Assembly (NCBI RefSeq): GCF_900156875.1
Contig: NZ_LT707409.1
Coordinates: 3,021,757-3,085,756, forward strand
Direction of reading: 5' to 3'
DNA from: Robertmurraya dakarensis
GTDB taxonomy: Bacteria > Bacillota > Bacilli > Bacillales > Cytobacillaceae
DNA length: 64,000 nucleotides
Shown piece by piece: positions 16,492 through 25,582 of the stretch. The notes below the pieces were generated by a model that ran no database searches, was not told the origin of the DNA, and saw nothing but the letters and a program-made list of their open reading frames with translations. Every line of letters starts with the position of its first letter. The stretch's first letter is position 1. Both the position numbers and the translations under genes were made by a program.

Positions 16492-17625
16492 CTAGTATGG
16501 AACTTGAATAAGCACTACCGTTCCAGCGCCAATCTTTGAGTCAATCGCGATCTGGCCATCAAGTATATCTACTCTTTCCCGCATTCCGATGAGACCAAAC
16601 GATTCGGCTTTTCTTTCATTCACATCAAAGCCCTTTCCGTCATCCTTGACGATGACAGTGACCTTTGAATCATTAATTTCAAGTCTTACCTTTATTTCCT
16701 TCGCATCGGCATGCTTTAAGGCATTTTGAACCGATTCCTGAACAAGCCGGAAAAGAGCGACCTCGTATTTGGAAGGAAGTCTTTTTATCTCCCCGATATT
16801 CGCAAAAGAAATTTTCGTACTATCATGATATTCTTCGATGGTTTGCAAATATTTTTTGAGGGTTGGAACTAATCCTAAATCATCAAGTGCCATTGGTCGC
16901 AAATCATAAATAATGCGTCGAACTTCATACAAGGCGCCGCGGACCATTTTCTTCAAGTTTCTTACTTCTGTAAATGCTTCCTTTGCCCCTTGCTCTTTGT
17001 AGACCCGTTCAATTAAATCAGAACGCATCATCACGTTCGCCATCATTTGAGCAGGGCCATCATGGATTTCCCTTGATAGACGTTTTCGTTCTTCCTCTTG
17101 CGCCTCGATGATCTTTAAGCCAAAGTCCTGCTTCATCTTGGCATCCTCAAGTGCTTCCCCAACCTGCTTTAGATCACTCATTAAATAATTCATGACAACA
17201 GAAATTTGAGAAACAAGATGCTCCGCTCGTTCAATTGTTTCTGTTAAGCCATTTAGCCTGCGCTCAATATCATCTCTGCGGTCACGCAGCTGTTTTTCCA
17301 TTTGGCGCTTCATCGTAAGGTCCATCTGTAATTGATGAGCCCTTTCGTACGCCTCACGTACCTCTGCTTCTGTATAGTCTTTAAAATGCATGCTGACGAC
17401 TGAAAGCCGCTTTCTTGCAAACTTGGATTGGGTTTCAAGCTTGTCCCCTTCATCAATAATTTGCGCGACCATATCTCTGACAGCTTTTAGTTCATCTGTC
17501 AGTGACTCATAATCCATTCTGCATTGTTCACCAATGCGAAATATTTCATCTTTGCTATTACCCACTGTCTCAACCATTTTATCTAAAATGAGATCCAGGG
17601 TTTTTGTATCAAGTTTTTTAGCCAT
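16492..17625 (-). CDS. degS: DegS, sensor histidine kinase
   Basis: About 377 residues with no membrane segment, as known for DegS. N-terminal sensor coiled coil (residues 1-165), dimerisation/phosphoacceptor helix with RLSREIHDGPAQMMAN (His about residue 182) and a HATPase_c domain with VQESVQNALKHA, DDGKGFD and FGLIGMRER. Phosphorylates DegU. The start is the ATG at 17625 (GGAGG 9 bases upstream, protein MAKKLDTKTLDL); upstream in-frame TTG and ATG codons are too close to or before that site. Operon with degU. Confidence 0.95.
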   Translation of the reverse strand: MAKKLDTKTLDLILDKMVETVGNSKDEIFRIGEQCRMDYESLTDELKAVRDMVAQIIDEGDKLETQSKFARKRLSVVSMHFKDYTEAEVREAYERAHQLQMDLTMKRQMEKQLRDRRDDIERRLNGLTETIERAEHLVSQISVVMNYLMSDLKQVGEALEDAKMKQDFGLKIIEAQEEERKRLSREIHDGPAQMMANVMMRSDLIERVYKEQGAKEAFTEVRNLKKMVRGALYEVRRIIYDLRPMALDDLGLVPTLKKYLQTIEEYHDSTKISFANIGEIKRLPSKYEVALFRLVQESVQNALKHADAKEIKVRLEINDSKVTVIVKDDGKGFDVNERKAESFGLIGMRERVDILDGQIAIDSKIGAGTVVLIQVPY

Positions 17626-18034
17626 ATACATATTCCTCCAAGGGTCCAAAAAACCCTTTAGGTTTTTGTAAATATTTTAGCGTGAAAATAACAAAGATAC
17701 TATATTCCGAGCTTGAAAAAACTTGAAATTCCTTGAAAAATCGTTAAAAAGTCCGAGATTATTCTACGGACTATGTCCTATATCCTAGTATTTACTTAGG
17801 ATTCTTTTACTAACCAAACAGACCTATGCAAAACTTTATTTACAAAAACCTATTCTATTATACCATGACTAAAAGTTACCTATATTAAAGTTTCTTTACA
17901 AACGAATGATAATTTGAAGTAAGGTTATTGTCGAATTATAATGAAATTAGGGACTTTGTACGGTCATCCCACGATTCACTAAAATCTATTGTAAATAAAT
18001 CTAAAATTTACCAAACGGAAAGGATATGTTTTTC
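17626..18034. promoter_or_regulatory. Divergent promoter region degS / yvyE
   Basis: 409 bases without a gene. On the plus strand TTGAAG (17914-17919), a 17-base spacer and TATAAT (17937-17942) form a near-consensus sigma-A promoter for yvyE. On the minus strand TTCAAG (17722-17727), 17 bases, TATAGT (17699-17704) is a weaker candidate for degS. The remainder is AT-rich with nothing I can identify. Confidence 0.65.
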
Positions 18035-18667
18035 ATGCTGCCCCGCTACCATACAGTAAAAGGATACGGAGAACACGAAATTGTTATAGAAAAATCAAGA
18101 TTCATCGCTCATGTAGACCGAGCTGAGACAGAAGAAGAGGCACAGGAGTTCATCCAAAACATAAAAAAGAAACATTGGAATGCCACACATAACTGCTCCG
18201 CTTATTTAATCGGAGAAACCGATGGAATTCAAAAAGCGAATGATGACGGTGAACCAAGCGGTACAGCCGGCGTTCCGATTTTAGAAGTTTTGAAAAAAAA
18301 GGGTCTAAAAGACACAGTGGTTGTCATAACCCGCTACTTCGGCGGAATAAAATTAGGAGCAGGCGGACTTATCCGTGCCTATGGAAAGGCAACCTCCGAA
18401 GGCATCAATGCCACTGGCGTTGTGGAAAGAAAGCTGATGAAGGTCATGCATACGAAGGTTGACTACACATGGCTCGGGAAACTGGAGAATGAATTGCGCT
18501 CTTCTGTGTACGCCATTAAAGAAATTCATTACTTGGACAATGTGGAAATTGAAACATTTGTCGAAGAAGAACAAACTCAGAACTTTACAGATTGGATGAT
18601 CGAACTGACAAATGGACAATGTGAAATCACGGAAGGGGACGTGCTTTATTTAGAAGAAGATGCATAA
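18035..18667 (+). CDS. yvyE: YvyE/YigZ (IMPACT-family) protein
   Basis: 210 residues. IMPACT/YigZ N-terminal domain with HEIVIEKSRFIAHV, HWNATHNCSAYLIG, DDGEPSGTAGVPIL and TRYFGGIKLGAGGLIRAYG, followed by a ferredoxin-like DUF1949 C-terminal domain. The family is conserved beside degS in Bacillus; its molecular role in bacteria is unclear (related to eukaryotic IMPACT, a translation-stress regulator). The ATG at 18035 is preferred, with GGAAAGGA ending 10 bases upstream; an in-frame ATG three codons earlier is too close to that site. Divergent from degS. Confidence 0.92.
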   Translation: MLPRYHTVKGYGEHEIVIEKSRFIAHVDRAETEEEAQEFIQNIKKKHWNATHNCSAYLIGETDGIQKANDDGEPSGTAGVPILEVLKKKGLKDTVVVITRYFGGIKLGAGGLIRAYGKATSEGINATGVVERKLMKVMHTKVDYTWLGKLENELRSSVYAIKEIHYLDNVEIETFVEEEQTQNFTDWMIELTNGQCEITEGDVLYLEEDA

Positions 18668-18829
18668 TACTGCGCTTTGCAGACCATTTTCTTCAATAAT
18701 TCCCCTTCTGTTGTAAAACTTTCATTTTACGAGAGAGTAAAAAAATTGTAAAATGGTAGTTGGTTTATAGTTTACTAGTTTACAATCTATGACATTAATA
18801 GACTAATCTTTCTATAAAGGGGATTTTTT

Positions 18830-19876
18830 ATGACAAATAATCGAGTCATGAAGAAAAGAAATCGAATTCGAAAAAGACGCAGACGCATATTTAAGTGGGT
18901 TTTACTGCCTTTTATGGTCTTGATCCTCAGTGGAACAGCCTATGGGGCATTTTTATACAGCAAAGCAGAATCCGTCATGGAGGATTCCTATCAGCCAGTT
19001 GAACGTGAGACAACGAGAGAAGTAGCAGTAGATCCCGTTGAGGATAGCACTTCTATTCTCTTTATCGGTGTTGATGATAGTGAAGTTCGTGATTATAACA
19101 GCAGCTCCCGCTCAGATGCACTGATGCTTGCTACATTAAATAAAGAAGAGAAATCAATTAAATTAGTCAGTATCCCCCGTGATTCCTACGTATTCGTACC
19201 GGAATTAGGGTATAAAGATAAAATCACACACGCACATGCAAATGGCGGTGTGAAATCAACCATTGAAACGGTTGAAGGATTTTTAGATATTCCTGTTGAT
19301 TATTATGTGAAAATGAATTTTAATGCATTCATCGATGTAATTGATGCTTTAGGCGGCATCGAGGTCGAAGTTCCATACGCTTTAAATGAAAAGGACTCAC
19401 AGGACCGTCATAACGCAATTAGACTGCAAGCAGGGCTTCAGGAGCTGAATGGCGAAGAAGCATTAGCATTGGCTCGTACGAGAATGAAGGATAATGATAT
19501 TGAACGCGGAAAGCGTCAGCAAGAAATCATTAAGGCGATTATGAAAAAAGCGGTCAACGTACAGTCGTTATCGAAATACGATGACGTCATGGAAGCCGTC
19601 GGTGATAATATGTCAACGGATATTTCATTTAAGGAAATGAAATCATTTGTGAACTACGCAACTGCAGGAACAGGCTTGGACATCGAAACGATTACACTAG
19701 CCGGATACGATGATTATGTTGGCCCGAAATATGTTTATGCTCTAGACGAAGAAGCGCTTGATGAAACAAAGCAGAAGCTTCAGGTACACTTACAATTAAT
19801 TGAGGAAACAGGTTCTGGAACAGAAACAAACGGGTATGTGAAAGAGGATTCAGAAGACGATAGCGTTAATTATTAA
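18830..19876 (+). CDS. tagU: LytR-CpsA-Psr (LCP) wall polymer transferase, TagU-like
   Basis: 348 residues. A very basic N-terminus (KKRNRIRKRRRRIFKW), one membrane anchor at about 22-45, then an extracellular LCP domain: STSILFIGVDD, SSRSDALMLATLN, LVSIPRDSYV, DALGGIEVEV, and LARTRMKDNDIERGKRQQ, with the Asp/Arg residues that bind pyrophosphate and Mg. LCP enzymes move teichoic acid or secondary wall polymer from undecaprenyl carrier to peptidoglycan. GGGGAT ribosome binding site. Convergent with tagO, which makes the first lipid intermediate of the same polymers. A second LCP gene is at 46785. Confidence 0.92.
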   Translation: MTNNRVMKKRNRIRKRRRRIFKWVLLPFMVLILSGTAYGAFLYSKAESVMEDSYQPVERETTREVAVDPVEDSTSILFIGVDDSEVRDYNSSSRSDALMLATLNKEEKSIKLVSIPRDSYVFVPELGYKDKITHAHANGGVKSTIETVEGFLDIPVDYYVKMNFNAFIDVIDALGGIEVEVPYALNEKDSQDRHNAIRLQAGLQELNGEEALALARTRMKDNDIERGKRQQEIIKAIMKKAVNVQSLSKYDDVMEAVGDNMSTDISFKEMKSFVNYATAGTGLDIETITLAGYDDYVGPKYVYALDEEALDETKQKLQVHLQLIEETGSGTETNGYVKEDSEDDSVNY

Positions 19877-19905
19877 ACTTAGCCATTTTTGGCTAAGTTT
19901 TTTTT
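19876..19905 (+). terminator. Terminator after tagU-like gene
   Basis: AACTTAGCC pairs with GGCTAAGTT around ATTTTT, followed by an eight-T run. Confidence 0.9.
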
Positions 19906-19965
19906 GTGCAATACAGTAGTAGTCGGAACAGTTTGGCACGCACCTTATAAAAAACCACAAATAAA

Positions 19966-20008
19966 AAGGCTGACTCCATAAGGTCATAGAACCTTTTGAG
20001 TCAGCCTC
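19966..20008 (-). terminator. Terminator after tagO
   Basis: On the minus strand AGGCTGACTC pairs with GAGTCAGCCT around a ~20-base loop, then TTTTTATTTG. Confidence 0.85.
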
Positions 20009-20014
20009 TTTTGT

Positions 20015-21082
20015 TTATCTGTCTTTCGCTGCGGAATATCGTAATCCGCGCATGAATTTGAGTAATGGCTTATGGTCTTTTCCAACGAGACCAATTTTTT
20101 CAGCAAATATTTCGATTAAGACTACGAGCACCGCAACAAGGATTACCGCTCCCCAAATCTTTGCCTGTGAGAAAATGACTGCTACCAGCGCAAAGAACGC
20201 TGCGATTGCGTATATGATTAACACCGTCTGTCTGTGTGTAAAGCCTACCTTTAACAAGCAATGATGCAAATGCGACTTGTCTGGAGCCGAGATCGGCTGC
20301 TTGTTCACAATTCTGCGGATGATCGCAAATAATGTATCAGAAATTGGAACTCCGAGGATAATAACAGGGATAATTAACGAGATAAGTGTTAATTCCTTAA
20401 ACCCTAGGAGTGACAACACCGAGATCATAAAGCCTAAGAACAACGCCCCCGTGTCTCCCATAAAAATCTTTGCCGGGTGGAAATTATAGAGCAAGAATCC
20501 AAGTGTACTTGCGAATACAATCGCTCCCATCACAGAGACAAATCCATATCCCATAAACATCGCCATTCCAGAAATGGCGATTAACGCGATGGATGAAACC
20601 CCGGCTGCAAGTCCGTCAAGTCCATCAATCAGGTTGATGGCATTTGTGATGCCGACAATCCAAAGTATGGTAATTGGAATCTCAAGGAAACCAAAGTTAA
20701 TTTGACCGAAAAAAGGAACGTCAATGAATTCAAGCTGAATGCCACCAAGTATGACGACAACAGCAGCTGCAATTAATTGACCGCCAAATTTTACTTTGGC
20801 CGATAATTCCATCATATCGTCCAGAATTCCAGTTATGATGATAATCGTGCTTCCAATCATGATGGCCATGGCATATTCTGAATATTGACCCCAATCCCAG
20901 ATCATGAATCCAATTAAGAAACTGATGAAGATCGCGAGCCCGCCAAGTCTCGGCATGATTTTTTGGTGTACTTTACGTTGGTTCGGTTTATCTGTTGCGC
21001 CTATTTTAAAGGCTAATTTTTTTACTAAAGGAGTTATCAGGATGGAACTTATAAAGCAAATCAATAAGGTCAAGTAGAACAT
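20015..21082 (-). CDS. tagO: TagO, undecaprenyl-phosphate GlcNAc-1-phosphate transferase
   Basis: About 355 residues with roughly ten to eleven membrane helices. MraY/WecA-family motifs: TDKPNQRKVHQK, MPRLGGLAIF, NLIDGLDGLAAG (catalytic Asp region) and NFHPAKIFMGDTGALFLGF, plus a HLHH segment. It transfers GlcNAc-1-P to undecaprenyl phosphate, the committed step for wall teichoic acid and other wall glycopolymers. The start ATG at 21082 has AAGGAGG 6 bases upstream; the reading frame is open 23 codons further up but without a site. Single-gene unit with its own terminator. Confidence 0.94.
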   Translation of the reverse strand: MFYLTLLICFISSILITPLVKKLAFKIGATDKPNQRKVHQKIMPRLGGLAIFISFLIGFMIWDWGQYSEYAMAIMIGSTIIIITGILDDMMELSAKVKFGGQLIAAAVVVILGGIQLEFIDVPFFGQINFGFLEIPITILWIVGITNAINLIDGLDGLAAGVSSIALIAISGMAMFMGYGFVSVMGAIVFASTLGFLLYNFHPAKIFMGDTGALFLGFMISVLSLLGFKELTLISLIIPVIILGVPISDTLFAIIRRIVNKQPISAPDKSHLHHCLLKVGFTHRQTVLIIYAIAAFFALVAVIFSQAKIWGAVILVAVLVVLIEIFAEKIGLVGKDHKPLLKFMRGLRYSAAKDR

Positions 21083-21400
21083 GAAGACCCTCCTTAGATT
21101 ATATCTTGCCAAAAAGTAATGATTGTTAAACAGTACATTGGCTGATTCCAAAATTACAGTATTTCATGAATTTTTTAACATTTGTGATCTTCAAATCTTG
21201 TATCCTACCAAATTTAGATATATACAAGTACCACGAGGATTATAACATAGTAACCCAAACTTGAGAATACTATTTTTATCGAAAAAGCTCAGATTTTCGA
21301 CAATTCCTCCATTAACATAATTTATAATCTCATATTCTTGCAAATTTTGATATAATAGATTCTACCTTAATATTTACAAAGTTTAGGAGGTAGAAATTTA
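21083..21400. promoter_or_regulatory. Divergent spacer with extended -10 promoter for the coiled-coil/LytB unit
   Basis: 318 bases, AT-rich and without a gene. On the plus strand a TG-A-TATAAT extended -10 (21348-21356) lies 45 bases before the small coiled-coil gene; the -35 is poor. Upstream of tagO I see no clear promoter. Confidence 0.5.
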
Positions 21401-21613
21401 ATGAAAAAGAAATTGCTTACTGGTTTTTTAACCGCGTTAGTTTTAATATCACTCATCTCCATCCCGAAGATTTCCGCTGCAAGTGAAACAGTGATTGCGA
21501 GTGTTGAATGGGTTATGACCGAGCTTAACCCGCTCCAGGACAAGGTCGAGGAATTGGAAAACCGAGTAGAACAGCTGGAAAAACAAGTCATTGAACTAAA
21601 GAAAGGAAATTAA
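21401..21613 (+). CDS. Small secreted coiled-coil protein
   Basis: 70 residues. Signal peptide (KKK then LLTGFLTALVLISLISIPKISA, cleavage likely after ISA), then ASVEWVMTELNPLQDKVEEL and a heptad coiled coil (ENRVEQLEKQVIELKK). AGGAGG lies upstream of the ATG. Four bases separate it from the SpoIID/LytB gene, so the two are probably translated from one message. The mature part resembles residues ~38-72 of the SLH lipoprotein at 23275 (shared ASVEWV and L-x-x-(R/E)(I/V)-x-x-LEK). I do not know a named family; a role in holding the LytB-like partner or oligomerising is a guess. Confidence 0.75.
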   Translation: MKKKLLTGFLTALVLISLISIPKISAASETVIASVEWVMTELNPLQDKVEELENRVEQLEKQVIELKKGN

Positions 21614-21617
21614 TTCA

Positions 21618-23009
21618 ATGAATAAATGTATGTATCGTAAAACCTCCCTTGCAGCTGTTTTAGCCATTTTGTTATTGTTCCCATTTGGACAAGCGGACGC
21701 TTCTGGGACAACTTTATCGAATCCTGTCACATATAAGACGGAAGTTAAGGTCAAATTGTTACCTACAAATACATTTTCATTAAAAATTAATGGGCTGTAT
21801 GAAATCGTCAATCTTGATAATAATACGATTATTCCCTATTCATTTTTGTCCGTAACCCAAAAAGATGGTGCTTTACAAATTTTAACAGCATCAGAAAGCT
21901 TCACTTCTGTAAAAGGGATCGATATTAACGAAATCCAATACAGTGCCGACAATGATGTCGAAGTGACCGGCATCAATACGGCACAAGGTGTGAAGCCTGT
22001 TAAATACAGAGGTTCGATGGAAATTCGACCTGGCAGCGGAAGCACCCCGCCTACCCTTTTTAATATCCTCGACATGGAAGATTATTTAAAAGGGGTTGTA
22101 CCAAGTGAAATGCCTGCAAGCTGGCATCTAGAAGCCTTAAAGGCGCAATCAGTTGCAGCCCGCAGCTATGCACATACGCAAATTCAAAGCAACAAAGCGA
22201 AAGGCTATTTAGAAATGACTGTGAGCAACCAAGTGTATGGTGGAAAGTCAAGTGAGCACGCAAATTCCAATAAGGCGATTGAAGCGACTGCCGGCATTTT
22301 TGCAACTTATAATAATGTGCCAATTAACGCCGTTTTCCATTCAAGCTCAGGCGGCCACACGGAAAATAGTGAAAATGTTTGGAGCAGCGCCGTGCCATAC
22401 ATCAAAGCTGTCCCAGATCCATATGATGTAAATACAAGTCACTACGGATGGAGTACGACCGCTAATGCAGATACTATAAAAAAGAGCCTCGGCTTAAATG
22501 CCGATCAGATGCTTCTTGGGTTAGAGGTTACAAAGAGAGGACCTAGCAGCGCCGTTCAGCAGATGCAGGCAAGCATTTATAATCGCAGTACGGATTCTAT
22601 TACGAAGATGGACTTGCTGCCAAAGTATGCGACTACGCCGGACCGATTCCGTTCGATTTTTGGAACTTCTTTAAAGAGCATTAAATTTGATGTTTCGGTG
22701 GATTCTTCACATAAAATTCGTTTAGCTAATGGCAAGGATGAAAGCACATCCTATTTGACAGGTTATAAAATCAAAGACGCTTCTGGGAAAGAAGTTACTG
22801 TTGAGGATTTGAATCTGCCTGTTAAAACGGCCAGCAGTTCAAAGCTTGTGCCAACTGGTCCAAAGACGTTTACCTTTAGCGGCGATGGCTGGGGTCATCT
22901 TCTAGGGATGAGTCAGTGGGGAGCTAAAGGCATGGCTGAATCTGGACATAGCTATGATCAGATTTTGAAGCATTATTATACTGGGATTGAAGTTAAAAAG
23001 ATGAATTAG
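21618..23009 (+). CDS. SpoIID/LytB-domain secreted protein
   Basis: 463 residues. Signal peptide at 1-28 (ends QADASG). SpoIID/LytB domain with KGVVPSEMPASWHLEALKAQ, SVAARSYAHTQI, VFHSSSGGHTENSENVW, and the terminal GDGWGHLLGMSQWGAKGMAESG signature. In SpoIID this fold cleaves denuded glycan strands; in vegetative LytB it modifies the LytC amidase. The length and lack of a membrane anchor suggest a LytB-like vegetative protein, not SpoIID itself. It is followed by a strong terminator. Its neighbours are wall polymer and SLH genes. Confidence 0.88.
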   Translation: MNKCMYRKTSLAAVLAILLLFPFGQADASGTTLSNPVTYKTEVKVKLLPTNTFSLKINGLYEIVNLDNNTIIPYSFLSVTQKDGALQILTASESFTSVKGIDINEIQYSADNDVEVTGINTAQGVKPVKYRGSMEIRPGSGSTPPTLFNILDMEDYLKGVVPSEMPASWHLEALKAQSVAARSYAHTQIQSNKAKGYLEMTVSNQVYGGKSSEHANSNKAIEATAGIFATYNNVPINAVFHSSSGGHTENSENVWSSAVPYIKAVPDPYDVNTSHYGWSTTANADTIKKSLGLNADQMLLGLEVTKRGPSSAVQQMQASIYNRSTDSITKMDLLPKYATTPDRFRSIFGTSLKSIKFDVSVDSSHKIRLANGKDESTSYLTGYKIKDASGKEVTVEDLNLPVKTASSSKLVPTGPKTFTFSGDGWGHLLGMSQWGAKGMAESGHSYDQILKHYYTGIEVKKMN

Positions 23010-23019
23010 ATTTGAGGAA

Positions 23020-23051
23020 AAGCTGTCGACGGGTGGTCGGCGGCTTTTTTG
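23020..23051 (+). terminator. Terminator after SpoIID/LytB gene
   Basis: AAGCTGTCGAC pairs with GTCGGCGGCTT (two G-U pairs), then TTTTTTGTG. Confidence 0.85.
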
Positions 23052-23100
23052 TGTGTGACTGGCAGTCTTAAGGACCGTTTGAGCAAGGAAAAGTTGATTT

Positions 23101-23180
23101 CGGGCTTTTAGAAGAAGTCTTATGACCCGTTTTTAGGAAAAAGACAACAATGTTGTCCTATAGAAGATGGCTTATGTCCC
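23101..23180. repeat. Two imperfect ~28-bp palindromes in intergenic DNA
   Basis: 23101-23129 (CGGGCTTTTAGAAG arm and CTTATGACCCG arm) and 23155-23180 (GTCCTATAGAAG arm and CTTATGTCCC arm). They are of the same type as those at 13.96-14.35 kb and 32.66-32.79 kb. The sequence between them has no gene. Confidence 0.55.
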
Positions 23181-23230
23181 ATTTTCAATAAAAAACGCCC
23201 TTAGAGGTCCTTTAGACTTGTCTTTTCACC

Positions 23231-23260
23231 AAAAAAAGGAGCCCTCCCAAAAGACTCCTT
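23231..23260 (-). terminator. Terminator after SLH lipoprotein / murJ operon
   Basis: On the minus strand AAGGAGTC pairs with GGCTCCTT, then TTTTTTTGG. It ends the six-gene minus-strand operon. Confidence 0.8.
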
Positions 23261-23274
23261 CCTTCTTCCTACTA

Positions 23275-24024
23275 TTATTTAACCTGCAATGTCCGGTAAA
23301 TGAACGCGGAGAACTGCGAACGCTTCGTTGGGCTTTCCGGCATGAAGCTGCCGTTGCTGCCGGTTGCGATTCCGTGCTGGCTGATGATCTTGATTGCATC
23401 ATAGCCATCAAGGTCAGGATTTACATCACGATAATCTGCAACTTCCACATCTGTCTCTTCTAATTCAAAAGCTCGCTGCAGTACCATTGCCATGTGGCGG
23501 CGCTTCATCGGTTCATTCGGCAAGAAGCTGCCGTTGCTGCCATTGAAAATTCCATGCTCGTACACGGTCATAATTTCCGCCATTCCTGGATGACTCTTAC
23601 TAACATCCTTAAACACAGAAGGGCTGTCCGATAACGGCAGATCTAACGCCTTAATAATCATCGATGCCGCTTGATAGCGCGTGATCGATCTTTCCGGGTA
23701 AAAAAGCCCTACATCCGGGTAGCCTTTAATAATCCCGTTGTCTGATAGATTCATAATTTCCTTGTAAGCCCAATAGTCAGGCTGAACATCCTCAAAAACA
23801 ACCGGCTCTGATGCTGACACGTCACCGATTTCTTTCTCGAGCTTCGCGATTCTCTCATCTAAATCCGCTGTATCTTTAGATAGACTCTTAACTTCTTCAT
23901 CTACCCACTCTACTGAAGCGGCCTCCAATGGAGCCTCGGCCGTTGTTTCTTTTTCAATAGAAGAACATGATGCTAGCACCAATGAACAGCAGACAAAAAA
24001 GAATCCTTTCTTCCACATCTTCAT
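23275..24024 (-). CDS. SLH-domain lipoprotein
   Basis: 249 residues. Lipoprotein signal peptide with lipobox LASC (Cys at about residue 20), then a coiled-coil linker (ASVEWVDEEVKSLSKDTADL, DERIAKLEKEI), then three SLH repeats (DVQPDYWAYKEIMNLSDNGI; KDVSKSHPGMAEIMTVYEHGI; RDVNPDLDGYDAIKIISQHGI), each ending with a TR/KR-x-Q or H motif. SLH triplets bind pyruvylated secondary cell wall polymer. A lipid anchor plus SLH on one protein could tether membrane to wall. Last gene of the operon, 7 bases after murJ. Confidence 0.88.
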   Translation of the reverse strand: MKMWKKGFFFVCCSLVLASCSSIEKETTAEAPLEAASVEWVDEEVKSLSKDTADLDERIAKLEKEIGDVSASEPVVFEDVQPDYWAYKEIMNLSDNGIIKGYPDVGLFYPERSITRYQAASMIIKALDLPLSDSPSVFKDVSKSHPGMAEIMTVYEHGIFNGSNGSFLPNEPMKRRHMAMVLQRAFELEETDVEVADYRDVNPDLDGYDAIKIISQHGIATGSNGSFMPESPTKRSQFSAFIYRTLQVK

Positions 24025-24031
24025 AGTAGTT

Positions 24032-25555
24032 CTACCCCCGTTTTCTTCCTCTTCCCAATGACAATATCTTTTGAATCTCTTTTATGCGTAATAGATATGC
24101 TCCGATTATAAACCCTGATCCGATTATGAGCAATCCTGCTAATAGATTCAAAATCGACGACGAAAGCGTCAACGTGCTTGCGACAGCTAGTCCCAAGCCT
24201 GCTAGCAAAGCTGCTAAAATAAATTGCTTGAGCAAATTAATTTTACTATCCAATTTCAACTTCAGCGACCTTCTCGCCGCAAACATCAAGATGATTAATT
24301 GAAAATAAGCACTGATCGTTGTTCCCCACGCAATCGACGCAGCCCCATATCCATCAATAAAGACGACGACAATGAGGATATTCAATCCAAACACCGCCAG
24401 CACACCGCTGATGACCGGAAGCACCGCCCGTTCCATTGCATAAAAGAACCGTGTCACATAGAGGTTAGCTGCGTGAGCAAACATCCCAAATACGAAAATT
24501 TCCAACAGTCCGCTTGTGATGATCGACGACTCACGATCAAATGTCCCATATTCAAAAATCACCGTCACGATATCTTCTGAGTAAAAGTAGAGGAATACCG
24601 TTGACGGAATCATGAGAAACAGTAAATATTGGATGCCATCGCCATACATTTTTGAAAGCTCCTGCTGCTTTCCCTCTGAAATTTTTCGAGCAATCAGCGG
24701 GTAAATGACGGTTGTTACAGCAGACATCAATATCGATTGCGGCAGCTGCACCAATTTGGAAGCATAATTGAGGGCCGCAATATACCCTGCTTCAAGCGAG
24801 GATGCAAACACCCGATGCACCAAAAAGTAAAATTGCAGCGTGGCTCCGCCTAGCAGAATCGGAATCGCAATTTTTAAGAAGCGAAACAGATGATCCTTTT
24901 TTTCCATATAAAAACGAAAACGGAATGCCGAAATCCCGATTTTCCGTAAATTCACAACCAGCATCAAAATCATCACAACGGCCCCGATGAGAGCTCCCCA
25001 TCCGTATGCATGTTCGTGCAGGATCGGGAACAAAACTAGGGCTATAAGTACAAATAGAAGATTATTCATAAGCGGCGCTGTCGCGGTGATTTGGAAACGG
25101 TCGTTGACATTCAGAATCCCCGAATAAAACATCGAGAGAATCAGCAAGAGTGTCGCTGGAGCCATGATTCTAAACAAGCTCCCTGTGACTTCCACTTCCT
25201 CAGGATTTAAGCCCATGAAAAACAGCTCGATCCAAAAGTCTGGAAATAGAAAAAACGCTGCGCTGATCAGCGAGAACAGGATTAACGTATACGTAAAAAT
25301 AACTTCTCTGATTTGCGTTTGCACGAGCGGGTTGCCCGCTTTATTAAAAACGCTGATAAAGGCGGTTGTAATCGCACCGCCGGCAACAATATATAAGAAA
25401 TTTGGAATCGTATAGGCCGTAATGACACTATCCGCCAAAAATGAAGTTCCAAAATGATAGCCGATGACGACTTCGCGGACAAAGCCGAAAAAGCGGGAAA
25501 TTAAATTAATAACGGCTACGGCACCAATGATTTTTAAAAGCTTATTTGTATTCAT
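24032..25555 (-). CDS. murJ: MurJ/MviN-family lipid flippase
   Basis: 507 residues with about 14 membrane helices, MviN/MurJ family: NLISRFFGFVREVVIGYHFG at the start, LPQSILMSAVTTVIYPLIA, and FYAMERAVLPVISGV. MurJ flips lipid II. In this setting (glycosyltransferases and a pyruvyl transferase upstream) it may instead or also flip the lipid-linked wall polymer unit; that is inference. Gap of 27 bases to pssE-like and 7 to the SLH lipoprotein. The MOP exporter superfamily is certain, the substrate is not. Confidence 0.88.
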   Translation of the reverse strand: MNTNKLLKIIGAVAVINLISRFFGFVREVVIGYHFGTSFLADSVITAYTIPNFLYIVAGGAITTAFISVFNKAGNPLVQTQIREVIFTYTLILFSLISAAFFLFPDFWIELFFMGLNPEEVEVTGSLFRIMAPATLLLILSMFYSGILNVNDRFQITATAPLMNNLLFVLIALVLFPILHEHAYGWGALIGAVVMILMLVVNLRKIGISAFRFRFYMEKKDHLFRFLKIAIPILLGGATLQFYFLVHRVFASSLEAGYIAALNYASKLVQLPQSILMSAVTTVIYPLIARKISEGKQQELSKMYGDGIQYLLFLMIPSTVFLYFYSEDIVTVIFEYGTFDRESSIITSGLLEIFVFGMFAHAANLYVTRFFYAMERAVLPVISGVLAVFGLNILIVVVFIDGYGAASIAWGTTISAYFQLIILMFAARRSLKLKLDSKINLLKQFILAALLAGLGLAVASTLTLSSSILNLLAGLLIIGSGFIIGAYLLRIKEIQKILSLGRGRKRG

Positions 25556-25582
25556 TGCGACCCAGCCTTCCTATAAAGGGTA

